Assembly (NCBI GenBank): GCA_025449115.1
Contig: JAHLKC010000238.1
Coordinates: forward strand, 1-34,244
Length of the DNA stretch: 34,244 bases
Origin: Chytridium lagenaria
Taxonomy: Eukaryota > Chytridiomycota > Chytridiomycetes > Chytridiales > Chytridiaceae
Direction of reading: 5' to 3'
Shown piece after piece: positions 21,118 through 30,932 of this stretch. How positions within the stretch are numbered: the first letter of the stretch is position 1; every line of letters starts with the position of its first letter. The translations under genes and the position numbers were made by a program. Under the pieces are notes generated by a model, which saw nothing but the letters and a program-made list of their open reading frames with translations, made no database searches and was not told the origin of the DNA.

Positions 21118-24100
21118 TTACGAAATCGTAATTTCCAACCCCTTCTCCACCTCCACCTTCACATCCTCCACGTTTGGTCTCTTGACCGTCATCGTCCTCC
21201 CAGTCCGTGGCAACGCAACGGGTGTCGGTAAATCTCTTAGATTCTCCAACACTTGATCAAACGTGACGGTTTCAGGGGAAATGGCCGTCGTTGGTGAGTC
21301 GCCCACGTTGCGTTTGATTGTGCGTGCGGAGCGCAGGGCGGGATGGGTCCAGGGAGATCGTCGAGGGGTTCGGTAGGGAGTGGGTTTGGGACGTAGTCGG
21401 TTTGAAGTGAGTGGGAAGGGGAAGCCGCGGGTAGGCCCTGAATCATGCCCATGACTTGTGAAAAGGCAGTTGTGGGTTCTTCAAACGATTATTTAGAACT
21501 TTATATGTAAAATTAAGAAAGAGCGGCAAACTCACGTGTTGACGTGTCAGTTCCCGCTGGCGGCGATGGCCGTGGTGGACCCCCACCCATCTCCACGTTC
21601 ACAATCCCGCCCGTCTCCACATTGACATTCCCTCCATTCACTTTCAACCCCCCACTTTTACTCACAAGGACTCTCGGCCTGGGCGGCGCCACCATAACCT
21701 TCTCTTCCTTCTCCTTCTCCACCTCCATTTCCATGACCACAACACTCCTAGTTCCTGGGGATGCAACTATCACGCCCGTCCCACTCTCGACGACCCTGTC
21801 GCACCCCCTTCACCAAAAAAAGGAAACCGTTTAGGTTTCTCCTCTTCTGGGGGTCTGGACGTGGACCGACGGGCTGTTGCAGCGTCAGTACGCGGGGTGA
21901 GTTTATCGATTTGAACGGTTTCATCGTCTGTTGATAACCAGCCTTCAGAGGTGAGGGTTGTCGGGGTGGATTTGGAGGAATTGCGGGGGAGTGTGACGAG
22001 AGAGGATCGCTTTGTAGAAGTGGTGTTGGAGGATGGGTCCGTGTCGGCCTCTTCTTCTCCGGATCCTTCTTCTTCTTCATCATCTTCATCGTCCATCTCG
22101 TATTGAATGACCTCTTTTGTGGTGGCAAAACTGACTCGACGGGAGGCAAGCATCATTTTACGTTTTTCCTTGTCAGACAAGGGAGGTTCGGGGTCTTTCG
22201 GGCGGGTGGGTATGATAGGCATGTCATCACTAAGTGACGCGCCGCGAGGTGTGAGAGCGATGATTTTAAGAAGTCCAGACCCGTTTGATGGATGGACGGT
22301 GATGTTCCGTTGAACTTCAGCAGAGGGTGCAACTGAAACTTTGGGTTTCAATGCAGAGATGGTGTTTGATATTGACGCGATGGTATGTGCGCGTTTCGCC
22401 AGTGACGCAGTACGAGGGGAAGTGATATCATCTTCGAGAGTAACGGTGGATTTGGCAAGACTTGCAAGAGACGCGTCACCAGCTTCAATGATGGCGTTAG
22501 ACCTTACTGAAGTAGAGTCGGTGACGGTATTGGCGCGGAGTGGGCGTGATTTCGCAACAGCAGGTTGGACTTGGGTGGTGCAGCGGGTGGGAGGATGGCA
22601 CTGACGGGGGCGGGGGTTAAAGAGGATGAGCTGATTTCGTTAGTTTCAGGTAGGATGCTTTCGATCTTTTTTTTAAAGGGTCCAAATCCTTGTTGCCCCA
22701 TCCGTTATCTCCAGGTTCGTAAATGCGGTCATCGTCGAGAAGAGATTTTTTACCCTTCTCGGCGGCGGTATATCGTTTGAGGGGGACCTCTTCATCGTCA
22801 GAATCATCGAGGGAAGTAATGACGGCCACGGCGGCGGCGACGGATGCAGGAGGCTTGGGATCAACGGTTTAGGAGGTGTTGCGAGGATCATGGCGGCGGT
22901 GGCGGGTGGGGTAACAAGTTGAGGAGGAGCGATTGCAGGTGCGGGAATAGAAGGGCGTACGGAATCCACTTCCCCCTGCGACAAAGTCGTAACGCCTGAT
23001 CTCCCATCATCTGAAAGTTGTGAAGACCTCCTCTGTGGGATAAAGACGCCAGAACGTCCATTATTAGGATTAGGTGCCTCTAAGGCAAGTAGTGATGACC
23101 GCTTCCCTGGCACTTTTTGGTGAATAGACCGTGATACTTGAATATTTCTAGTCATCCCGTCCTCGATTACACGGCGTTCCATAATTCAACTGTGTCCGGG
23201 GCGTCAATCTTCAGCTCAGATTTTGAGCGGTATGTCACCTGGACGTCTGAGGGGAAGGTCTGGCCGCCAGTACTAGGTCGACGATGGACAGATAGGCTGG
23301 CCATACGGCTCGGAATGGGGGGTTTACTAGGGCTTGCAGCTCTAGTATCGGCAACCTCCAACGACTATTTAAAGAGATTAGAAAAAAAGAGCCACGATAG
23401 TTCAAGAAAAAAGAAACAAACTTACGCTGGCCATATCCTTGACCCAATCCTCATGCTCGTACTTAAGATTTCCTCCAAGTTCTTCGACAAGGTGGTCTAA
23501 TTCCACATGTTCCTTCAGACCTTCGAGTGAGCAAACATGAACGGGAATATTGTCTTCATCCGGTGCTGCTGCCGATGAAAATGGGACCACAGCGGATAAG
23601 GATGAGGGAAGGTACGACCAGTACCAAGGAGCATTAACGACGAGAAGTTTGGTGAGTTTGACAGGGGTGGTATACTTTCAAATGGAATGGTGTGCTTGTT
23701 AGAAGAGCAGAGGGTTAATTCAGAGTAAACTCACAAGGAGAAGATCCTTGACGGTGTTGTGAACTTCGGATAGTCCAACTGTTTCAGGCGTGCTTGCAGC
23801 ATTACTAATTAATGTGATTCCATGTAGGAGCGTGTCCGGACTATATTGAACGAATCGTGCATCAGTTGTCGACATGTAACTTTAACTTAAATTCCTTCTT
23901 TAGGAAAAAAAACCCGACTTACGCTTCCACCGCACGGTCTGCCAGGAACCTAAGCAGCCAATGCATCCTTTTAAGCCCATCCATCTCAGACTCCCAAAAT
24001 CTGACGTTCAGCAACACAATAGTAGCCCCTGCCTTATCCCTTGCTCCAGGCGTTAAGCATAGCACAGGATTCGATAGTAGTACCCATGGTGGTGTTGACG

Positions 24101-24720
24101 ACAATGCGATTTGCGCGGGATCCGATGCTGCTCGCTAGAGGACGTGTTCGTGTTGGTCATGGCGGCGCCAATATGAAGCAGGTATTTTGTTTCAGACACA
24201 TTCGAATTTGACAAAGAAGAAAGACAGACACATGGCCCTGCCATCACAATCGTACCTTGCATTCCTGGAAGAGGTGGACGGCCTTCTCAACATTAAAGCT
24301 CTTAGCAGCAAGGAAGCGAAGGGCTGGGAGAAGTTGGGTATGGGTCCTGGATACAAACTCTTACAACCTCTTTTTCGTGAACCTGAAAAAGCTGTTTGAT
24401 GTTTGTTTAGGCGCCGTTTGGTCTAAAAGTCAAATTACCTGATCCTCTTCAGGAGATATAGAGGCACGGTTCAGACGTCGGGAGAGTGACCATGCAGGGT
24501 CTGATGAATTTGAAGTTGTGGATGCTGTTGAGGGAGAGCGCTTGAGCACCATCTGGTTGTTGTCGTCCAAAGGTGAGGAAGGGTACTGCGATGATGGAGA
24601 TGGAGGTGTTGGTGAGGATGTTGCAGACGGAATGTAAGTAGTAGCGGCCATTGCAGCAGTAGCAGCAGACGAGGTGATCCCACGGATGGCTATTGCGGCC
24701 CCTGGCTTCTCTCTCGTCAT
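21118..24720 (-). CDS. CRAL-TRIO (Sec14-like) lipid-binding protein with long disordered tail
   Basis: Start ATG 24720 (MTREKPGAAIAIRG). Exon 24720-24439 encodes a Ser/Thr/Ala-rich disordered N-terminus. The CRAL-TRIO N-terminal helix reads LPALRFLAAKSFNVEKAVHLFQECK (seen in pieces, about 24.33-24.26 kb). The lipid-binding domain is built from exons 24134-23923 (GATIVLLNVRFWESEMDG), 23879-23735 (HGITLISNAAS) and 23674-23426 (VKLTKLLVVNAPWYWS, then EELGGNLKYEHEDWV), with introns of 43-60 nt in phase. The last block is the typical end of a Sec14 fold, which binds and exchanges phosphoinositides or other lipids. From 23364 on, Ser/Pro/Thr-rich sequence continues almost to 21118 (ends KGLEITIS), with acidic and Arg/Lys patches and frame shifts at 23169, at an eight-T run (22669-22676) and near 21770. 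The domain core is secure. Whether the whole tail belongs to the same gene is likely but not proven. Confidence 0.75.
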
Positions 24721-25671
24721 CCCAAGCTGGGTGTGTGAGGGGCAAGTTCAAGGGCTTGCAATAATTAATTAATTTTCTTTTTTTAAAAATTGGGGAAGGA
24801 TGAGGTAAGTGGTCTTGAACTATGTGTGAGACCGAAACGAGGGGTAAAAGTCTGACCCGTCTTTAAACCTTCATCATTCCGTCATTTCTGCTTGCCATAA
24901 GAGTGCCTACCTTTCATTCACCTGTCTGCGTACGATTCACGCTTATCCCATCATTTAGGCACGATGGCAGTACTGCTTGGAATAGATAAGGCAGGCAACA
25001 CAACCTTATCCTTCCGACTAGATGCCAATCTTAGAGTCCACTCCCATTTCCCCACATGTGATAAACGTAATATAACTTTATGACATCAAGGACACCACAA
25101 AGCACAAAGAAAGCAGGACTTTAACTTTTCTTGTCATATTTGATCATATTTTTTCACTAATTGCCATCACAAGAGTTGATGCCGATGCTTTATGAAGCCG
25201 AGCTATATATTGAATAATATGAAGCGCAGTCCAGACGAAGAGAGCTTGACTTGACCCCTTTCCATTTTATTAAGGCGAACTTTTTTTGGTGAAAACATAA
25301 AGTGGGGATATCGAGAGAGCAAGAGCGTCAAATCTATCAACTCTAAACTTAAACTCTTACCACCTTTAAACTTGTCCTTTCTCAAAACAACGAAGGTCTT
25401 TTGAGAAACGCCACGACATAGCTGTGGATGAGGTTGATGAAACACTGGTTGTGGATGTGGTGGAAGATGATGGGGTGCTGAAAGTGGTGGACATGGCTGT
25501 AGTGGTAATGGTAGAAGAGGAAATGGAAGGGTTTCTGATTTGGTTGTTGAGGTCTTGACCTCACTCGAACCCGAACTAGTCGAAGCAAAAGTAGTCGTTG
25601 TTGCCTGTTGAAACACGAAGGAAGTTTTGTTTGCACCATAAGTGTTAATAAAGACTTTGTGTAGATTGAAA
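24721..25671. other. Intergenic region up to the Copia LTR
   Basis: Presumed promoter of the CRAL-TRIO gene, with a poly-T/A tract near 24780. A minus-strand frame (about 25682-25203) is Thr/Ser/Pro-rich and begins at the LTR edge. It has no recognised domain and could be a disrupted low-complexity exon. Nothing else is supported. Confidence 0.4.
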
Positions 25672-26001
25672 TGTTGTGTCAACTAGAGGAAAGGCGATTG
25701 CGAGTGCAAAAGGTAAGGTGTGAAGAGGGAGGCAAGTGCTCCTTTTATACGCCAGCGCTGTTCCCTTCAAAGTTGCTGCGGGCTGCTTCAAGGGAAGCGT
25801 ACCGCCACTTGGCATTTCTGAGTAGACGGTTGAAGGGGTTGAGTTGAAAGGACAAGGTCAAATCAATGAGTGTAACCTGTTTATAACCCAATAAACCTGT
25901 ATACTTGTGTAACTTGATCTTTATTTGTTTTGTCTCCAAGGTTGTATCCCAAGAGTCCGTCGGCTTTAAGGGCGGCAACGGAACCTCACTGGTTTCCAAC
26001 A
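25672..26001 (-). repeat. Copia 3' LTR (330 bp)
   Basis: On the minus strand it starts TGTTGGAAACC at 26001 directly after a purine-rich tract (CTGGGGGAAGG, the plus-strand primer site). It ends ACACAACA at 25672, giving TGTTG...CAACA terminal inverted repeats. An AATAAA lies near 25924 and GTATAAAAGG near 25745. It abuts the RNase H end of the Copia coding region. The 5' partner LTR is not in the window. Confidence 0.65.
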
Positions 26002-27712
26002 CCTTCCCCCAGTTTTGGTAGCTTGGTAGCTTGCAAAGATGCAAGTTGATGCATGCCGAGGGAATCACGATGCCTTTTGAAGATGGCAGATGTACGTGCT
26101 AGTGAGAATATCAGCAATATTGCCGTTTGTTGAAACAGATTTGACTTTGAAGAAGTTCTGTTCAACGTGTTCTCCCATAGTGGACGGAACGACGAATATG
26201 CTTGGTCTTTTAATGATGTTCTGGGTTGTAGCGAGGTGTATTGCTGACTTGTTGTCGTTGTATAAGTGTACTGGGATGAGTGGTAAGTTGAGTTCTTCCA
26301 TAAGTTTGAAGATCCAGACAATTTTCCTCGCACTTTCGGATACGGTTTGATACTCTGCTTCGGCTGTTGACAGGGAATATTTTGTTCCCAGTTTCCAGCT
26401 TCTTCGCCAGGATACCAAATTTCCGCCAAAGAAGAAGGCATATCCGACTTTGGACTTACTATCATCTGGGTCTGATTGGAACAATGCGCCGCAAAACCCT
26501 ACAACAGCATTATGTCCTTCACTTGTGTAAAGGATGCCTAAGTCGCGAGTGCACCAAACGTAACGGAAGATGCTCGCAACAACTTGTCAGTGGTTTTGGG
26601 AAGGATTTCCCACATGTCTTGCCGCAACTGAAACCGAGTAGCTTATGTCTAGTCTTGTTTGGGTTGCCAGATACATTAGCGCTCCAACAACCTTTGAGTA
26701 AGTTCCATTTGATGAAAGTTCGTTTGGTTTCTTGCGGAACATCTTGGTTGTTAAGTCCATCGGTATGGGTGCTGGAGTGAGTTCTGAATCCAAGAAGAAC
26801 CTCCTTTTGAGCTCGGTAACGTATTTATGCTGGTGTAGCAATAGTCTGTCAGGTACATTGGTGAATTCGACGCCGAGACCAAAGCTTGCCGAACCAATGA
26901 CCTTGACAAAACGATCTTGAAAGTATTCCAGAGCTGTTTGAACATCATCATCTGTTCCAAAGAAGATTAACATAGATGGCAATTAAGACACCTAGCGTGT
27001 CTAAGATGAAAAGGCAGGGGTCAGCGTAACTTGGAAGGAAGCCACTTTCTTTCAAGAAGTCTGTTAGGCAAATGTTCCAGCGTCGACCTGCTTGCTTGGT
27101 GCCGTAACGAGATTTAACGAGGAGCCACTCCAAAGCTGACAGGTTGTTCCATATAAACGGCGTGGTCCATATCACCATAAAGGTAAGCAGTGACTACATC
27201 CGCCATATGAACTTCTAATCCGCGAGTTACAGCATAACTAAAGAGCCATCTTAATATTTTTACCGGTGCCAATGTCTCGAGGAAATCAATCCCATACTTC
27301 CGCGTGAAGCCTTCTGCAACTAATCTTGCCTTATAACGAATAGTTCCGTCAGGATTTTTCGTAAGTCGGAATACCCACTTGGCACTGGTGACGTGTTGTC
27401 AATGTGGTCTGTCTACTAAAGCGTAAAGACGGCGGAGTCTAAGTTCTTCTATCTCAGCGAGACATGTTTTTCTCCAGTCTTGTCCATCGGGTCTCGAGAA
27501 CGCTTCTTGTTCAGTTGATGGATCAGGTTGGTGCCTTGGTTCATATGGTTCAGTGACCTTGGCGTTAAAGAGGTGAGTCGGCTTCGTGATCTTGCGACCG
27601 GAACGAGTACCTGATGTGGTGGGCATGACTTCATCAAGTGATCTGTCACTGTAGTTGCCTAACTCGGATTCCTCATCCATGCTGGATTCAGAAGCGTCGT
27701 CCCATTCTTAAT
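26002..27712 (-). mobile_element. Ty1/Copia retrotransposon A, RT and RNase H relic
   Basis: Minus-strand Copia pol C-terminal half. From high to low coordinates: the integrase-RT linker MDEESELGNYSDRSLDEV; RPDGQDWRKTCLAEIEEL (27.5 kb); TGA at 27399-27401; RT blocks KWVFRLTKNPDGTIRYKARL, GIDFLETLAPV, ADVVTAYLYGDMDHAVYMEQP; GTKQAGRRWN (27.08 kb); the catalytic box decayed from YVDD to YVN with a frameshift (about 26.98 kb); then LGVEFTN, KVVGALMYLATQTRLDISY. The RNase H part (26484-26065) keeps AEYQTVSESA, LYNDNKSAIHLA and NIADILT, the D-E-D-D carriers. Several frameshifts and stops make it inactive. The open frame is cut abruptly at 27712 by unrelated sequence with LTR features, suggesting a nested insertion. 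Confidence 0.85.
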
Positions 27713-28007
27713 CTGTTGAAAATGAAGAAAAACGGGAAATAAATCTGTTTATTGCAAGGAATTCTCTACTGAACTCAAGTGCGTCGATCGCACATATATA
27801 TTCAGGTTGCAAGTGGAGAAGTAAAAAACTCACGTGTTCTAAATGGACACATAAGAAAGAGCTAGAACATTCGAATAGCAAAAGGGATACATGCAAGAAA
27901 GCATATAACATAAATACAAAGGTGCTACAAAGAATAAACGGTTTCAACTCTACATCTGAACAAGTTCTGAAGAGGAATACTTGAAGGGCAAAGATGACCA
28001 ACGTCAT
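27713..28007 (-). repeat. Probable LTR of Copia element B
   Basis: The minus strand ends TTTTCAACA exactly where element A coding sequence resumes. It contains a TATATAT box (about 27797) and AATAAA (about 27750) in promoter/poly-A order, as expected of an LTR 3' half. Its 5' end near 28007 (TGACGTTGG) is less certain, as it lacks the TGTTG start. Confidence 0.45.
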
Positions 28008-28044
28008 TTTTAAATCTCTCGAGGATGCTCTTCACGTACGTCGT

Positions 28045-28931
28045 TTAATGCAGTAAGATCCCTTCCATTGTGCGATCAGCTTGAATTCCAATGCAGTACG
28101 CTAACTCTCCCAGATCCCGAAATTTAAATGCCAAAGCAATCACGCGAATAACTTCATCAATAAGCTTCTTCAAACCGAAAATCGATATGTCATCAACGTA
28201 GATTGCTATAATGACGATGCCTTCAGGTGTGATCTTGTAGAGAATACATGGACCAGCGCGACTTTGACAGTAACCATGCGCCCTCAAATATTTGATAAGT
28301 GTATGACACCATAGTTGCCCTGCTTGCTTCAAGCCATATAAACCCTTCCACAATCGTAGGACGAGATTTAAGTTTGACTTATCTTGAAAACTAGGTGTTT
28401 GACGCATATAAATCTCTTCATTTAGCACGCCATAAAGGTATCCCGATTATATATCAATCACACGAGTTGACCATCCCTTTAGCCCCGTCATTGCCACTAA
28501 CCAACAAAAAGTGACTCCTCGCATCACAGGCAAGTAAGTCTCACAGTAGTCAATGCCCTCCTTCTGCGTGAATCCTTGCGCAACAAGTCGTGCCTTAAAG
28601 CGTTCGACTGTTCCATCCGCTTTCAGCTTTATCCAGTAAACCCATTTGCAACCCACAACGTTTGCGCCTTCTGGCTTCTCAACTAACTCAAAAGTTCCTG
28701 CAGCAAGCAGACTCACCCATTCTTCCTTTTCCGCTTGCTTCCATTGTTCCAAATACTGAGAATTCATAGCAGCTGCTCTCGTCGACGGATCAATCTCACT
28801 TGCAACAGTCAAACCGGCGTGAGCTAATTCTCTCGCAAAAAACGGGTCCACATCTACTTCAAACGTTAACAAGGTTTCTCCATCTGGTCCCTTGCAAACA
28901 TGAAATTTCCATGGTCGACCGTCTAGACATC
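28045..28931 (-). mobile_element. Ty1/Copia retrotransposon B, RT fragment
   Basis: The reverse transcriptase of a second Copia lineage is read on the minus strand. From 28931: GRPWKFHVCKGPDGETLLTF, then QWKQAEKEEWVSLLAAGTFE, the RT start GCKWVYWIKLKADGTVERFK, LVAQGFTQKEGIDYCETYLP, an in-frame TAA at 28447-28449 where SGYLYG follows, YMRQTPSF, GLYGLKQAGQLW, and the catalytic YVDD in IVIIAIYVDDISIFGL. It ends after LGELAYCIGIQADRT at 28045, just where the thumb region should begin. RNase H is missing and LTR-like sequence follows within 40 bp, so the copy has an internal deletion as well as the stop. It is less decayed than element A, consistent with later insertion. Confidence 0.85.
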
Positions 28932-29315
28932 TTACATTAGGTTACACTTAGGACTGCAAACTTTTGCACTTATAAAACATGCCTGGGTTAAAGGTGCATC
29001 GGATAGAGCATCCAAAATACTATTGGAAAAACGTTTGGGCCACCCCTGGGTTACGTGTTTTGAGGGAGCTAACAATATCGTTAAAGTACAGTGTTTCTTA
29101 GCACCGAGCTGGTTAGGGTGATAAACTTTTTTTTGAGAAATTTATTAAATTTGAAATTTTTTGAATATAACTTTGAAAAATCTTTAAAAACAAAAATTGA
29201 TTTATTTATTCTGAATCAAAAACCATGTTGTACAAAATGTCAGAACGGTCAAAAGGATTTAGGTCATCGTTGCAGTCAAAAAGTCCGTCCAGATCACACT
29301 CCTTAATCGTTGATG
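28932..29315. other. AT-rich gap between transposon relics
   Basis: No coding sequence or known repeat is recognised. It includes a strongly AT-rich block (29130-29220). It may be transposon 5' sequence too decayed to identify. Confidence 0.4.
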
Positions 29316-29840
29316 CTAGTTTGTCAAAGACATAGAGGCAGTATCAAGTAGCGGAATGTCAATGTCCATATTGATCAGTTGCTCATCAACCAGTTGGGGA
29401 TTATTGATCACTTGCTCCTTAACAAGTCGAGGATTAACGAGTAGGGAATCGGTGCTGTCATGGAGTTCATCAATTTCAGCTGCATCAGATTGAACATTGT
29501 TAGGTTGATACTCAATTGGTTCAACCAATGTATCCATACCTGAGTCAAAGGTTGTATCCACCGCCAACATATCCACACCCAAGTTAAAGGTTGTATCTGC
29601 CGCCAAAGTATCCATACCCAACTCAAAACTAGTATCCACTGCTAACGTATCCATACCTAACTCAAACCTTGTCAAAACTTGTATCCACTGCCAACGCATC
29701 CATACCCGAGTAAAAGGTTGAATCCGCCACAAACATACCCATACCCGAGTCAAATGGTGTATCTGCCTCAACAGAGAATTGGAGTGATGAAGGATGTATT
29801 GGCTTCACGGTTGGGAGCAGCAGGTTGTTGGTGAGGGGGA
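29316..29840 (-). CDS. Protein with 13-residue tandem repeats
   Basis: The minus-strand frame ends TGA/TAA near 29316 after DIDIPLLDTASMSLTN. Before that it contains six tandem copies of a 13-residue unit, D-T-x-F-x-L/S-G-M-D-x-L-A-V (for example ELGMDTLAVDTSF, ELGMDTLAADTTF, NLGVDMLAVDTTF), i.e. a 39-bp DNA repeat at about 29524-29766. One repeat junction carries an extra partial copy that shifts the frame near 29670, so the first two copies lie in another frame, preceded by HPSSLQFSVEADTPFDSG. The acidic C-terminus contains two degenerate VNPRLVKEQVI / NNPQLVDEQLI units. No family is recognised. It sits among retrotransposon relics and could be part of one or a fast-evolving host gene. Confidence 0.45.
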
Positions 29841-30303
29841 GACACCACTTTTGGGAGTTGCTGACATCTGCGACATCATCGGTTATTTACACCTGGCCCT
29901 CCATATGTCCTCATACTCGAATGGGGAGATGGGGTGGATGTCTTCTAGAGTTCCGAGCCTACAGCGGAACATGGGTCATGCCGTTCTGTAGGTAGGAAGT
30001 CCCTGCTTGGTTTCCGGCGTCGACGATGTACTCTCGATGCTCGGCCAGCAGACGTTAATTTGGCTTGGTTCTCGTGAACTGATCAAGGGATGGGGTTCTC
30101 ATCTCACAATCAAGGGTTTCTAGTAATAAAAGGGGCAATAACACATATAACATACCTTGTAGCTTGTACACCTGGCGTCCTAGAACACGCCGTGGGGGAG
30201 CCACTCTCCGCCATGCTTCAATCACCTTTTCACCAGTTGTATGTGCACTTCCTTTCCAGCCTACGTTGCAAAGCAGGGCATGCAGCATCTGCTCACTGCA
30301 TCA
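29841..30303 (-). CDS. Short exon-like segments of unknown function
   Basis: Minus-strand segments read QMLHALLCNVGWKGSAH, EKVIEAWRRVAPPRRVLG and QVYKLQ, then after a 46-nt GTATGT..TACTAG intron ETLDCEMRTPSLDQFTR ending at 30055. Further down, EHREYIVDAGNQAGTSYLQNG and LGTLEDIHPISPFEYEDIW appear in other frames. They could be 5' exons of the tandem-repeat protein. No start codon or domain is identified. Confidence 0.25.
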
Positions 30304-30559
30304 ACTGCCAACGTCATTGGGGGACATAGGAAGGAGTGATGGCTAGCCCGTCATGCCGTGATCCTGCCATCAAGGATAGGGGATCAGAACTAGGCTTCAG
30401 CTAAGGAGGCGAAAATACTGGGATTGAACCAGCTCCAAAGCTGCCTTTGTTCCCTGGGTTCAGCCCAGTAAGCTGACTGCGAGAGGAATAGCCTGGCGGC
30501 GACAGCAGAGGGTTAGGCAGGCATTCCCTGAATATATTAATGGTGGATGGCAAGGGGGA

Positions 30560-30902
30560 TCATGGGCAAGAGAGAGCCCCAGAGGAGCCTCAAATCTCAA
30601 AGAGCAGAAATGAAGGTCAACAATCCATCTATTAACGTAATACATGAAATGGAAACACTTATACAACCCAAAAACAAACAAAACACAGAACACACAGCTT
30701 TACACGGCGCCGATACCTCGAACGCGCGTAAAGTCTATGTCACCTCCTTCAGTAAAAACCCTATAACATAAGGGAAAAGAATAGAGGATTTCGTGCATTT
30801 ATACTTGGGACCGCGTAAGTCGCGTCCATTTACGTAAAGTAATAGGAATCACTTTAGTACTTAAAGTGAAGGTGTGAAGTGAAAAACCACTAGAACTTCA
30901 CA
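30560..30902 (-). repeat. Probable 3' LTR of the Gypsy element (right edge secure only)
   Basis: On the minus strand a purine tract ACGGGAGAA ends at 30903 and TGTGAAGTTC starts at 30902, the expected primer-tract/LTR boundary, about 30 bp past the polyprotein stop. A TATAAATG box lies near 30808. Near the edge there is a hairpin: TGTGAAGT (30873-30880) and ACTTCACA (30895-30902). The far end was not located; 30560 is a guess. The partner LTR is outside the window. Confidence 0.4.
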
Positions 30903-30932
30903 TTCTCCCGTTTTTAAGAAGAGACAAACTCC

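Noticed and set aside
30395..30445. tRNA-like T-arm on the minus strand (GGTTCAATCCC, a good B-box match with a 5-bp stem)
   Set aside because: No matching acceptor strand, anticodon arm or A box was found within tRNA distance.
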